Assembly: GCA_964562375.1 (NCBI GenBank)
Contig: CAZLSW010000018.1
Span: forward strand, 1 to 49,924
Source of the DNA: JAJPXC01 sp964562375
GTDB lineage: Bacteria; Bacteroidota; Bacteroidia; Bacteroidales; Muribaculaceae
DNA: 49,924 nucleotides
Direction of reading: 5' to 3'
Shown here: positions 7,366 to 15,242 of the stretch, piece after piece
Layout: each line of letters begins with the position of its first letter
Position numbering within the stretch: the stretch's first letter is position 1
Position numbers and translations under genes: made by a program
Notes under the pieces: model-generated
Told to the model about the DNA's origin: nothing
What the model saw: only the letters and a program-made list of their open reading frames with translations
Database searches by the model: none

Positions 7366-7831
7366 ACTTTACGAACCCATGCGTAAATGGCTACAACAGT
7401 ATTTACGCGACAAACATCCCCGCGGTGAGATCATCACTGTCGACTGTCACAATGAACGATTGGATTCGGTGTTAGCCAAACATGACGTGGTCAATCCTTT
7501 GGCCATTGGCATTGATATTCAAATTGATGTCTTGGGCATTGTGAAACTGCCAAAAAGAGTGAAACTCTATTTCATTGAAGCAAAAAAGACGCAGCTCAGC
7601 ATCCGAGACTTAGGCCAACTTTGGGCCTATTGTAAACTTATAAATCCCGCAGGGGCCTTTCTCTTGACTTCAGCCACTCTGGGAGGATTAAATAAAATCC
7701 TCAATGTATATCATCGCGAGGATATGCTTGATTTTGGCGACGGTAAGACTATAAAGAAAATGCAGGTGGGAATTTGGGACGTGAAAAGTGGGTGCATTGC
7801 CTTCAACACACTCATTCCCAAAATAGATTGA
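7352..7831 (+). CDS. PD-(D/E)XK restriction endonuclease subunit
   Basis: 159 residues, almost only a nuclease core. An N-terminal helix with Glu5/Glu8 (ESELYEPMRKWL) is followed by Asp59 (QIDVLG), the E-x-K pair Glu76-Ala-Lys78 (LYFIEAKK), and Gln89 (DLGQLWAY). This is the classical order E...D...ExK...Q of PD-(D/E)XK enzymes. There is no room for a separate DNA-recognition domain, which fits a split enzyme partnered with the LAGLIDADG-fold protein encoded just upstream (14-nt overlap). Expected role: cleavage of DNA lacking the methylation laid down by the fused methyltransferase. Alternatives are a Vsr- or Hjc-like repair nuclease. The operon context makes restriction the best reading. Confidence 0.8.
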   Translation: MKESELYEPMRKWLQQYLRDKHPRGEIITVDCHNERLDSVLAKHDVVNPLAIGIDIQIDVLGIVKLPKRVKLYFIEAKKTQLSIRDLGQLWAYCKLINPAGAFLLTSATLGGLNKILNVYHREDMLDFGDGKTIKKMQVGIWDVKSGCIAFNTLIPKID

Positions 7832-7868
7832 GCGCCAACATCAATAAGACCACCGCAATTTCGCGCGG

Positions 7869-9305
7869 CTAAAGGATGGGCGAGAACAGGCGCATGAACG
7901 ATTCGACGGCTTTCTGGGTCACTGGGCGTCGCTTCCATTGGGCGAGGTAGACGCGGGAGCAGTCGCGCTGGTCCTTGAGGAAGATCTCGGCCATGCGATC
8001 GCCGAACGCCCTGGAATATACCATCATGTTGCCCTCAAAATTGTGCTCGAACGACCGGAAGTCGAAGTTGGTGGAGCCGATCGTCGAAATCTCGTCGTCG
8101 ATTAGCAACGACTTGCTGTGCAGCATCCCCGGCTCGTAAAGATACACCTTGATTCCGGCTCGCAGGCACTCCGAGATATAGCTGTAGGAGGAATATCGCA
8201 GCATCACCGAGTCGCTGCGTCGCGGCATCATTATACGCACGTCCACCTTGGCCAACGCCGCTGCCTCCAGGGCTTTGAGCAGGCTCTCGGTGGGCAGAAA
8301 ATAGGGCGTCTGGAGGTATACGCGCTTTTTGGCCGAGCCGATGGCTTTGAGCATCATCATCGCCACGTTGCTCCATTGGCTGTTGGGACCCGAGGCAATC
8401 ATCTGCATCGACGCCGAGCCGGTGATCTCCGGCTCGTCCGACGGGATGGTGACGGGGGCAGGTTGGCCCATAAACACCCAGTCGAGGGCGAATGTCGACT
8501 GCAACGCGCCCACGGCCGGACCGGTGAGGCGCATATGGGTGTCGCGCCACACTTGGCCGGGTCGCGACCCCCAGATGTAACGGTCGGCGATGTTCATCCC
8601 CCCGATGTAGCCGATACGGTCGTCGATGATCACCATTTTGCGGTGATTGCGCCAGTTGACGCGAGTGGCGAACGAGCGGAACGCCACCTTCATAAACGGG
8701 TGCACGTCCACCCCCGCCTCGCGCATCTCGCGGAAGAATCGATTCTTCACGCCGATGCATCCCACGTGATCGTAAATCACCCTCACGTCGAGGCCCTCGC
8801 GGGCCTTCCGCTTGAGGATATCAGCCACCTCGCGACCTATCTGGTCGTCCTCGAAGATATAATATTGCAGGTGTATGGAGCGTTTGGCATCGAGCATATC
8901 TTGCTTCAAGGCCTCGAATTTCTCGGCTCCCGAGGTGAAAATCTTGGCGTCGTTGCCCGGGTAGCACTGGGCGCCGATGAGGGTATTGCCAAGTTTCACC
9001 ACCTGCAGCGTCTCGGGTTGCAACACCTCGTGGGGAGCCTTGCCCTGCGGCACCTTGGGCCCTCGCGCCTTGCGCCGCGCCCGCTTGGTCACCAAGCGCT
9101 TGTTCTTGATATTGCGGCCGAAGAAAATGTAGAGCACCAATCCCACCACGGGCACAATCAGCAACACCGTCACCCACGCAAGCGACTTCACCGGATTGCG
9201 ATTCTCCGACAACACAACTCCCACCACCGAGAGTATCGTCACGCCATAAATGGTGACGAGACCCCAGTACACCCAAGGCTGGTGGAAGAATGTCGCTATG
9301 CTCAT
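7869..9305 (-). CDS. cls: Cardiolipin synthase (phospholipase D family)
   Basis: Inner-membrane enzyme condensing phosphatidylglycerol into cardiolipin. The 478 residues show the family order: two N-terminal membrane helices (about residues 12-34 and 43-62), a basic linker, then two PLD domains with HKD motifs, HRKMVIIDD (His221) and HSKSLLIDD (His396), each followed by a GG/GS-N element (IGGMNIADRY, IGSTNFDFRS). The length equals typical ClsA. It converges on the restriction operon with a 37-nt gap and ends in an amphipathic FMRLFSPIL tail. The start is the only ATG ahead of the first helix. Confidence 0.95.
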   Translation of the reverse strand: MSIATFFHQPWVYWGLVTIYGVTILSVVGVVLSENRNPVKSLAWVTVLLIVPVVGLVLYIFFGRNIKNKRLVTKRARRKARGPKVPQGKAPHEVLQPETLQVVKLGNTLIGAQCYPGNDAKIFTSGAEKFEALKQDMLDAKRSIHLQYYIFEDDQIGREVADILKRKAREGLDVRVIYDHVGCIGVKNRFFREMREAGVDVHPFMKVAFRSFATRVNWRNHRKMVIIDDRIGYIGGMNIADRYIWGSRPGQVWRDTHMRLTGPAVGALQSTFALDWVFMGQPAPVTIPSDEPEITGSASMQMIASGPNSQWSNVAMMMLKAIGSAKKRVYLQTPYFLPTESLLKALEAAALAKVDVRIMMPRRSDSVMLRYSSYSYISECLRAGIKVYLYEPGMLHSKSLLIDDEISTIGSTNFDFRSFEHNFEGNMMVYSRAFGDRMAEIFLKDQRDCSRVYLAQWKRRPVTQKAVESFMRLFSPIL

Positions 9306-9357
9306 AAAACACTTTTTACAAAGGTAATCATATTTTTGAAGGCAGACAAATTTACGT

Positions 9358-10602
9358 TTATTTCGGTTGCCAGATGTAGAGGCGGTCGCTGGGGCGGATT
9401 TTAGCGGGAACCGGGATCGAGAACGCGTCGCCCTTGACTGCCTTGTCGACCGATTTCAGACCCACGCGTATCTCCTCGACAGTGAGAATCAGCGCCCCCG
9501 TCGTCGGCCCGGTGATCACCACCTCGTCGCCCACGTGCAGCTCGCCGTTCTCCATCAGAAACTCCCCAACCCCAAGTCCCGAGAAATACTTCACCCCCTT
9601 GGCCGCGTACACCTTCACGCGCGTGGCCGAGGAGCCGTACTTGGCCGACCATTCGCCTAAGCGCTGGCCAAGATAATACCCGTCCCAAAAGCCGCGGTTG
9701 AACACCTTTGACAGGTTCTCGTCCATCTCCCGCGCGGTCTCCTCGTTATACGTGCCGTCGCACACAGCCCTCAGAGCCGCGTCGTAAGCCTCCACAACCG
9801 TCTTCACATACTCAGGGCCGCGGGCACGCCCCTCGATCTTGAACACGCGCACGCCCGCGTCGACCATCTTGTTCAAGAAATGAATCGTGCGCAAGTCCTT
9901 GGGCGACATGATATACTTGTTGTCCACCTCCAGCTCCTCGCCCGTCTCCAGGTCGGTCACACGGTAGCCGCGACGGCATATCTGCGTGCACTGCCCACGA
10001 TTGGCAGCCGAATTCATCTGGTGCAAGCTCAGGTAACATTTCCCTGACACGGCCATGCACAGCGCTCCGTGGCAGAACATCTCAATCTCCACCTCCTTGC
10101 CCCCGGGCCCCTTTATCCCCTGCTCGACTATCGCCTTGTGGATAGCCGACACCTGGTCGAGGTTGAGCTCGCGAGCCAACACCACCACGTCGGCCCACTG
10201 CGCGTAAAACCTCACAGCCTCCACGTTGGTCACGTTGCACTGCGTGGATATATGCACCTCCACCCCCCGGGAACGGGCGTACAGTATTGCCGCGATGTCG
10301 CTCGCTATAATCGCCGACACCCCGACCTCACACGCCGCGTCGATGATCGAACGCATACGCCCCAAATCCTCGTCATACATTATCGTGTTGACAGTCAAGT
10401 AGCTGCGCACGCCATTATCGCGGCACTCCTTCACCACCGCGGCCAAATCCTCAATCTGGAAATTGGCCGCCGAGCCCGAGCGCATGTTGAGGCCCGCCAC
10501 ACCGAAATACACAGCGTCGGCCCCCGCGTCGATCGCCGCGCGAAGGCTGTCCCAGCTCCCCACGGGAGCCATTATCTCAAAATCCTTTCTATTCAATGAC
10601 AT
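9358..10602 (-). CDS. Peptidase U32 family protein (TrhP/RlhA-like RNA hydroxylation)
   Basis: 414 residues. The N-terminus (FEIMAPVGSWDSLRAAIDAG) is the TIM-barrel start of family U32. The signature EMFCHGALCMAVSGKCYLS lies near residue 180, followed by GQCTQICRR, whose Cys residues are those proposed to bind an Fe-S cluster or metal. A small beta domain ends the protein (residues ~330-414). Characterised relatives (E. coli TrhP/YegQ, RlhA) act in prephenate-dependent hydroxylation of tRNA or 23S rRNA rather than as proteases, so an RNA-modification role is more likely than proteolysis. It reads away from the cobalamin adenosyltransferase gene across a 99-nt AT-rich divergent promoter region. 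Confidence 0.9.
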   Translation of the reverse strand: MSLNRKDFEIMAPVGSWDSLRAAIDAGADAVYFGVAGLNMRSGSAANFQIEDLAAVVKECRDNGVRSYLTVNTIMYDEDLGRMRSIIDAACEVGVSAIIASDIAAILYARSRGVEVHISTQCNVTNVEAVRFYAQWADVVVLARELNLDQVSAIHKAIVEQGIKGPGGKEVEIEMFCHGALCMAVSGKCYLSLHQMNSAANRGQCTQICRRGYRVTDLETGEELEVDNKYIMSPKDLRTIHFLNKMVDAGVRVFKIEGRARGPEYVKTVVEAYDAALRAVCDGTYNEETAREMDENLSKVFNRGFWDGYYLGQRLGEWSAKYGSSATRVKVYAAKGVKYFSGLGVGEFLMENGELHVGDEVVITGPTTGALILTVEEIRVGLKSVDKAVKGDAFSIPVPAKIRPSDRLYIWQPK

Positions 10603-10659
10603 AATATCGCGAATTTACGATTTTTCACGCATTATATGCTAATTATGGAAATTTTTCCG

Positions 10660-10667
10660 TAATTTTG
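10660..10667 (+). promoter_or_regulatory. -7 element upstream of cobalamin adenosyltransferase gene
   Basis: TAATTTTG fits the Bacteroidota -7 consensus and lies 35 nt before the ATG. No clear TTTG is seen 19-20 nt upstream, so this is a partial match in the divergent region shared with the U32 gene. Confidence 0.4.
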
Positions 10668-10701
10668 CCAGCCAATTCAGTAAGTATAAAATTCGTCACA
10701 G

Positions 10702-11268
10702 ATGAAAAGTAACATTTACACAACCACCGGCGACTCGGGCAACACCTCCCTCGTGGGTGGCCTTCGCGTCAAGAAAACCCATCCCCGTATCGAAGCCTAC
10801 GGCACCATCGACGAGCTCAACGCCCACCTAGGCGTGCTTGGTGGCTCCCCCTCCCTCCGCGCCGACGCCGAACTCATCCGCGGAATCCAAAACAAGCTGT
10901 TCAACATAGGCGCCTACCTCGCCACCGACAACCCCGACGACGACCTCACCCGCTGCGAAGGCCTCACCGAGGACGACGTCACAGCCCTCGAACACGCCAT
11001 CGACCGCATCGACGCCCAGCTCCCCCCCCTCAACCGATTCGTCCTCCCCGGTGGCACCCAGACTGCCTCCCTGGCCCACGTCGCCCGCACCATGTGCCGC
11101 CGCTGCGAGCGCCGAGTGCTCCAGCTTCAGGACTACGCCTACGTCGACCCCACAGTGCTCCGTTTCATCAACCGCCTCAGCGACTACCTCTTCGTCCTGG
11201 CACGTTTATGCAACGTTAACGGTCAAGTGGAAGAACTTTTTTGGGATAAAGATTGTAGATTGTTATAA
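10702..11268 (+). CDS. ATP:cob(I)alamin adenosyltransferase, PduO type
   Basis: 188 residues, the usual length of the PduO/MMAB-type trimeric enzyme that makes adenosylcobalamin from cob(I)alamin and ATP. Visible family features: N-terminal YTTTGDSGNTSLVGG (ATP-binding loop, residues 6-20), YGTIDELNAHLG, the RCERRVL helix with the conserved arginines, and the C-terminal helix LRFINRLSDYLFVLAR. Located in the cytosol; it supplies the cofactor for methylmalonyl-CoA mutase and similar enzymes. The gene is followed 73 nt later by a DUF2795 gene. No cobalamin riboswitch was seen upstream. Confidence 0.93.
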   Translation: MKSNIYTTTGDSGNTSLVGGLRVKKTHPRIEAYGTIDELNAHLGVLGGSPSLRADAELIRGIQNKLFNIGAYLATDNPDDDLTRCEGLTEDDVTALEHAIDRIDAQLPPLNRFVLPGGTQTASLAHVARTMCRRCERRVLQLQDYAYVDPTVLRFINRLSDYLFVLARLCNVNGQVEELFWDKDCRLL

Positions 11269-11341
11269 AATCACTATTTTCGCGGCTTGAAAAAGCCCGC
11301 GTGGCTTAGAACGATTGAATAACAACTAAACAATTACCCAT

Positions 11342-11563
11342 ATGTACTGGACACTTGAATTAGCCTCAAAGCTCGAGGACGCCCCCTGGCCCGCCACCCG
11401 TGAGGAGCTCATGGACTACGCCATGCGCTCCGGCGCCCCGCTCGAAGTGATCGAAAACCTCCAAGAGATGGAGGACGAAGGCGAAACCTACGAATGCATC
11501 GAAGACATCTGGCCCGACTACCCCTCCAAAGAAGACTTCTTCTTCGACGAAGAAGAGTATTAA
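11342..11563 (+). CDS. DUF2795 family small acidic protein
   Basis: 73 residues: a short helix-rich domain (WTLELASKLEDAPWPATREE then a turn, a helix to about residue 45) and a strongly acidic, aromatic tail ending FFFDEEEY. This is the Bacteroidota DUF2795 layout. The function is unknown; related short domains are thought to bind nucleic acid or partner proteins, which is not shown here. It is probably co-transcribed with the adenosyltransferase gene. Its stop is followed 57 nt later by a strong terminator. A partial DNA copy of its 3' end occurs at about 13322-13349. Confidence 0.85.
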   Translation: MYWTLELASKLEDAPWPATREELMDYAMRSGAPLEVIENLQEMEDEGETYECIEDIWPDYPSKEDFFFDEEEY

Positions 11564-11619
11564 GCTGTAAATAAATGATTTAGCGGCTTAAAACTAAAAG
11601 AAAACCAACCGTTTAGGCA

Positions 11620-11662
11620 GCAGGTGACGGCAAAGCTCCGGCTTCCGCCACCTGCCGTTTTT
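11620..11662 (+). terminator. Rho-independent terminator after DUF2795 gene
   Basis: GCAGGTG (11620-11626) pairs with CACCTGC (11649-11655), with a further CGG/CCG pair inside, then CG and TTTTT. Confidence 0.8.
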
Positions 11663-11915
11663 ATGCCCTTCCGGCACCTTTTTGCACCCCGAAGTTAACC
11701 CATTTCCATACCACTGCTATTACCAAATATTCCCCAAAAAGGTAACAGTAACCATTCCGGGTTTGATTTGTGCAATTTTTGAGCTAACTGTCTATAATTG
11801 ACTTTGTTGACCCGAAACTGGTCCGAACAGGACTTTCTCGCGCATCGAGATGCCCGACAGGACTTGCGTCAGGCATGAAATTGCGGCATCCGACGATTTT
11901 TCGGAGATAAACTTG

Positions 11916-11945
11916 TTGATTTCTGAGAATAAAGTGCTAACTTTG
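11916..11945 (+). promoter_or_regulatory. Bacteroidota-type promoter of candidate sRNA
   Basis: TTG (11916-11918), 19 nt, TAACTTTG (11938-11945). It predicts a start near 11951, exactly at the base of an inverted repeat that ends in a T-run. Confidence 0.65.
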
Positions 11946-11949
11946 TGTA

Positions 11950-12035
11950 ACGGCATAGAAGTATCAGCAAATTTAGCATTGGCATTCAAATTTATTGATA
12001 ATATGCAAATTACGCAACTTTCTATGCCGTTTTTT
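11950..12035 (+). ncRNA. Candidate small RNA (~86 nt)
   Basis: The predicted start site is followed by AACGGCATAGA (from 11949), which pairs with TCTATGCCGTT (12021-12031) and runs into TTTTT. The whole transcript would therefore fold as one closed stem with an AT-rich internal loop of ~50 nt. There is no plausible protein on either strand. The family is unknown. Its terminator-like stem is unusually long range, so it may act both as terminator and as the body of the RNA. Confidence 0.5.
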
Positions 12036-12121
12036 CGTGCCATAAAAGTCTGCTTAACCTAGCTTGCGAAACTTTAATTTACAAATTTTTTGGGAAAAAC
12101 TGTCAAACACCCGGGAAGTTG

Positions 12122-12152
12122 TTTGTCAAGAAAGGAAAAATGTTTAACTTTG
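12122..12152 (+). promoter_or_regulatory. Strong Bacteroidota-type promoter of structured RNA
   Basis: TTTG (12122-12125), exactly 19 nt, TAACTTTG (12145-12152): a perfect consensus match. It predicts transcription from about 12159. Confidence 0.75.
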
Positions 12153-12158
12153 CAACGC

Positions 12159-12366
12159 CTCCTCCCAAATGGTGGCCAAGAGAGGTTCCAGGGGGAGGCC
12201 AAATTTAAACATAGGTGTTATTTTCACTTGTCTTCCAATGTCGAACTTGGCGGTTTGAATCAATGACGAAGATGACTGACGATAGCACCTGCATCGGTTG
12301 CTATCCAGTTGGCCCCCTTGACGGGAGCCCCACAGCAATATCCGGTGTGGGGCTGTCCGTTTTTGT
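12159..12366 (+). ncRNA. Structured ncRNA, rod-like, unknown family
   Basis: About 205 nt from the promoter to a hairpin with T-run. CAGGGGGAGGCCAA (about 12190-12203) pairs with TTGGCCCCCTTG (about 12310-12322), forming a long closing stem. Inside it, TAGGTG pairs with the CACCT part of AGCACCT (about 12283-12289), and a small hairpin AGC...GCT sits on the 3' side. A closing stem, a large asymmetric internal loop and a terminal arm are the general layout of 6S RNA, but I cannot confirm the family. The next gene starts 130 nt downstream, so a leader role for the lipoprotein gene is less likely because a terminator intervenes. Confidence 0.6.
12327..12366 (+). terminator. Terminator of structured RNA
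   Basis: AGCCCCACA pairs with TGTGGGGCT over 9 bp, followed by GTCCGTTTTTGTC. Confidence 0.75.
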
Positions 12367-12494
12367 CTGTCATTGAGGTTACGCCAAGACCTGACATTGG
12401 GGCAAAGCGTGAATACAATCTCACACCTTTTTTGTGTCATATTAAAACACATTAGGGCCACGTAAGGGATTGGCGGGGCAACACTTGAATAGTT

Positions 12495-12938
12495 ATGGAA
12501 AAATATGCAAAATTTCTCAAACTGCTGCCTGCTGTCTTGCTGGCAGTCATGATGTCGCTGTGTCTGACGGCATGTGGGGACGGCGATGACGACGCCGACG
12601 AGCCCGGCACCAGCCAATCATCGGTTGAAAAGGGCCTCATAGGCTCTTGGCTCTGCGAAAGCAACGGTTCCATCTATACATTGAAGGCCGACCATACGGC
12701 CATCGATGACTGGGATAAATATAATGAACCCATTAGTGGCACTTGGAGCTACGAGACATCAACTGGCTACCTGAAGTTCGTCTGGGTTGCAGTCACGGCC
12801 TACGATGAACCTGCAACCGACCTGTGGAAGGTGCTGGAGATCAATAGCAACGCCCTCACGGTGCGAAAATGGCACCCCGTATGGCGGGAGTGGGAGGAGC
12901 CCAAGGTGTTGCAAAGGGTACCTGAAGGAACCCGATAG
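12495..12938 (+). CDS. Lipocalin-like lipoprotein, hypothetical
   Basis: 147 residues. A signal peptide ends in the lipobox LTAC (Cys about residue 27) followed by an acidic GDGDDDADEP tether, which is typical of surface-exposed Bacteroidota lipoproteins. The body starts GLIGSWLCESNG and contains GTWSYETSTGYLKF, the G-x-W strand pattern of lipocalin-like/DUF4923-type small beta-barrel proteins. The ligand is unknown. It stands alone between a structured RNA and a long non-coding stretch, with no operon partner visible. Confidence 0.7.
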   Translation: MEKYAKFLKLLPAVLLAVMMSLCLTACGDGDDDADEPGTSQSSVEKGLIGSWLCESNGSIYTLKADHTAIDDWDKYNEPISGTWSYETSTGYLKFVWVAVTAYDEPATDLWKVLEINSNALTVRKWHPVWREWEEPKVLQRVPEGTR

Positions 12939-13626
12939 AATAGCTTTTAGTACCTCCGACCTTTACCCGCGTTAGTTGGGTCCCCAAGGTTGAAGCTGGG
13001 AATGGTGGTGTCTGTGGAGTGCGGAGCCCAGCACTTTTGCTGTCTGTCAGATGAGGACGAGGAAGAGGATGACTGTTAGAGTGTTGTGCTTCGCACTCCA
13101 TTAGCATCTGCTACTCTCCTTGACCGCATACTCCGTGCTTCGCACTCCGTAAGCCGTTAACATCAGTGTCGTGCGTCGCACTCCCTTAGCACCCGCTACC
13201 CTCATTTCCACTTGCGAAAGTTGACTATATCTTATTGGTATTTTAACGCCTTTTATAGCCAAATAAGTTTGCCTAAAAGCAACTAAAATCAGGCTTAAAA
13301 CCCTGAAAAACAAACGTTTAAAGTCTTTTCGACGAAGAAGAATATTAGCCTACCAGAAAATACTAAATCGTTAATAATCAGCGACATGGACAACATAATT
13401 TGTTTGTGTCGCTGATTTTTTACGCCTTTTATCGTCTATTTTGTTTGCCAAAAAACGGGACACCTACAAATTAGTGTGTTTTAGGTTAAGAAAACATTGT
13501 TGGAATAAACATAGCCTTACCATATGGGATTGCATCCTCGGAGCCGCAACGCGGCAAGGGTGGCAATAACCCATGCGGCTCACAAGCTAAACCGACCATA
13601 AGATGCAGAGAAAATGGCCATGCCCA
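12939..13626. other. Non-coding stretch with short hairpin repeats and a gene-tail copy
   Basis: No supported gene. It holds three GTGCTTCGCACTCC-like hairpins (about 13087, 13137 and, with G for T, 13171). A partial copy of the 3' end of the DUF2795 gene lies at about 13322-13349 (TTCGACGAAGAAGAATATTA). A terminator-like hairpin AATCAGCGACA/TGTCGCTGATT with T-run follows at about 13376-13420. At about 13540-13580 there is a GAGCCGCA/TGCGGCTC hairpin related to the 24-bp repeats at 21800-21975. Confidence 0.6.
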
Positions 13627-13813
13627 AACACACTAATTCAGCGCCTTAACTTATATTTAAGCATAAATTAAGCTTTGCTGCGCAAAGATTTAACACGAAT
13701 TTCGATACTAAACTCCTGCCGGGATTAGTGTAAATTAAAGAGCGTAAGCTATCTAAAATTTATCGGATTTCAAGTTAACTTATTGGTGTCGATTAGTGTT
13801 TATTCGTGGTTTC
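13627..13813. repeat. MITE-like dispersed repeat, copy 1 (5' truncated)
   Basis: It shares with the copies at 14791-15001 and 40635-40885 the blocks CACTAATTCAGCG, AATTAAGCTTTGC/GCAAAG, AACACGAATTTC, AATTAAAGAGCGTAAGCT and ATTAGTG...ATTCGTGGTTTC. The left terminal block GAAACCACGAATAAACACTAAT is missing, so this copy is truncated or decayed. Confidence 0.75.
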
Positions 13814-13923
13814 TCTGGCCTGAGAAAGTTGATCACAACAGCCTCATCTTTCTGAGGGGGGATGCAACTTTTGGGAGGGATTGCGCGTCTAAGGGATAGA
13901 TTGTGTTTTTAATTGTAGAGATT

Positions 13924-14769
13924 ATGAGTTTTCATCGCTTTTGGGTTCTCTTGATTGTTAGTGTATTCGTTTATTGTTTTAGAGTGGCCGCGCAGGAGGC
14001 GACGTTGCCCGATGTGACCCTGTCGGAGGTGATCGTGACTCCCGACGACCGCCCCGTGACGCGTATCGTGGCTTACGCCGATGAAACGACCTGCATAGCC
14101 CTGGAGGGAGATACCTCGCGGGTGGTTAACCGATATATGCTCGACTATATGTTGACTTCCTCGAAAACCAAGGGGTTCAAATCGCGCAACCGAGGCCGGG
14201 TGCTGGTCAGGGAGCGCGAGATTGTGAGCAACGGGTTGGAGCTGGATTCGGCCGACCTCGACGAGATTGGGGATATCGGCCTGTCAATTTGCCGATATCC
14301 CTCGATAGGCATCAACACCGACCGCTATACGACCAAGGAGAGCGTTGACACCACCTTCTTTACCAACGATATACCGATACGGATGGTTAAGAATCCCGAA
14401 TTGTTCACTCTTACCGTTGACCCGCTTGCCCCCAAGAAGGATTATAAGATGTCGCCGGGTTTCTTGAAGTTCTTCGGGTTCACCACCGACCTGACGCGGG
14501 CCGATTGCTTGCTCGATTTTCATGTGCAGGACAAGAGCCGGTATAGCTCTGAGGATTTGCGGTCGTACACAATGTTGCTGGAGATGGCGTTGCGCGGCAA
14601 GTGGTTCCGCAAAATGTTGCATGTGAAGACAAAGCAACCGATCATGGTGACCAGCACGGTCAAGATCAGCCCCGTGGAGTTGACCTTCCTTACCGTTGAC
14701 GAGGCCAAGGCGCTGAAAAAGGATCCTGTTTGGCCGGCGGATAAGTTTATCCTTCCCGACGGAAAATAA
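13924..14769 (+). CDS. Exported protein of unknown function
   Basis: 281 residues from the ATG at 13924; a GTG at 13903 would add seven residues that do not improve the signal peptide. A hydrophobic N-terminus (about residues 6-23, ending VAAQ) indicates Sec export. The mature part begins LPDVTLSEVIVT, resembling the plug-proximal start seen in many Bacteroidota carboxypeptidase-regulatory/TonB-associated proteins. Otherwise I recognise no domain and no lipobox. It lies between two copies of the MITE-like repeat (13627-13813 and 14791-15001), both outside the coding region. Confidence 0.7.
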   Translation: MSFHRFWVLLIVSVFVYCFRVAAQEATLPDVTLSEVIVTPDDRPVTRIVAYADETTCIALEGDTSRVVNRYMLDYMLTSSKTKGFKSRNRGRVLVREREIVSNGLELDSADLDEIGDIGLSICRYPSIGINTDRYTTKESVDTTFFTNDIPIRMVKNPELFTLTVDPLAPKKDYKMSPGFLKFFGFTTDLTRADCLLDFHVQDKSRYSSEDLRSYTMLLEMALRGKWFRKMLHVKTKQPIMVTSTVKISPVELTFLTVDEAKALKKDPVWPADKFILPDGK

Positions 14770-14790
14770 TGCATGAGGCAAGTTATCTAA

Positions 14791-15001
14791 GAAACCACGA
14801 ATAAACACTAATTTTTCACTAATTCAGCAATTAAACTTTTATTATCATTCAAGAATTAAGCTTTGCTACGCAAAGAATAAACACGAATTTCCATAAAGCA
14901 ACGCTATCTGCATTAGTGCTAATTAAAGAGCGTAAGCTCTCTAAAATTCATTAGAATCCATACTAACAAATTGGTGCTCATTAGTGTTAATTCGTGGTTT
15001 C
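14791..15001. repeat. MITE-like dispersed repeat, copy 2
   Basis: A 211-bp element bounded by inverted repeats GAAACCACGAATAAACACTA and, at the right end, TTAGTGTTAATTCGTGGTTTC. Internal hairpins: GCTTTGC-TAC-GCAAAG and AGAGC-GTAA-GCTCT. No reading frame. The same arrangement occurs at 40635-40885 and, truncated, at 13627-13813. Confidence 0.8.
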
Positions 15002-15198
15002 CAAACTTGAGAAGGTTGAATGCATGAGGGGATACATGAGGTGACGGGGAACGAGGGTACTTGTGTTGACCCGGGGTCAGGTCGACTTCCATCCAGCTGA
15101 GAGCGCAGATTTTTAAGGAAATTTTTTAGACGAAATGGGGGGGGGGAATTAGTTTTTTGTTTACCTTTGTGCCTACATAATCTATCACCATCCAAAAT

Positions 15199-15236
15199 TA
15201 ACCATTAACCATTATCCATTAACCATTAACCATCCC
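15199..15236 (+). repeat. Heptamer repeat in 5' leader (AACCATT)n
   Basis: About five units of AACCATT (one variant TATCCATT) directly upstream of the ATG at 15243. A -7-like TACCTTTG lies about 30 nt before it, so the repeat falls in the transcribed leader. Confidence 0.7.
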
Positions 15237-15242
15237 CCCACT

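Noticed and set aside
8118..9404. Long plus-strand open frame opposite the cardiolipin synthase gene
   Set aside because: It is the antisense shadow of a well-supported PLD-family gene. The product is His/Arg-rich without a recognisable domain.
10603..10701. Cobalamin riboswitch upstream of the adenosyltransferase gene
   Set aside because: The divergent region is only 99 nt and lacks the B12-box and GC-rich helices of a cobalamin riboswitch.
11850..12062. Small plus-strand frame of 70 codons
   Set aside because: It crosses the promoter and both arms of the candidate sRNA and has no domain or start signal.
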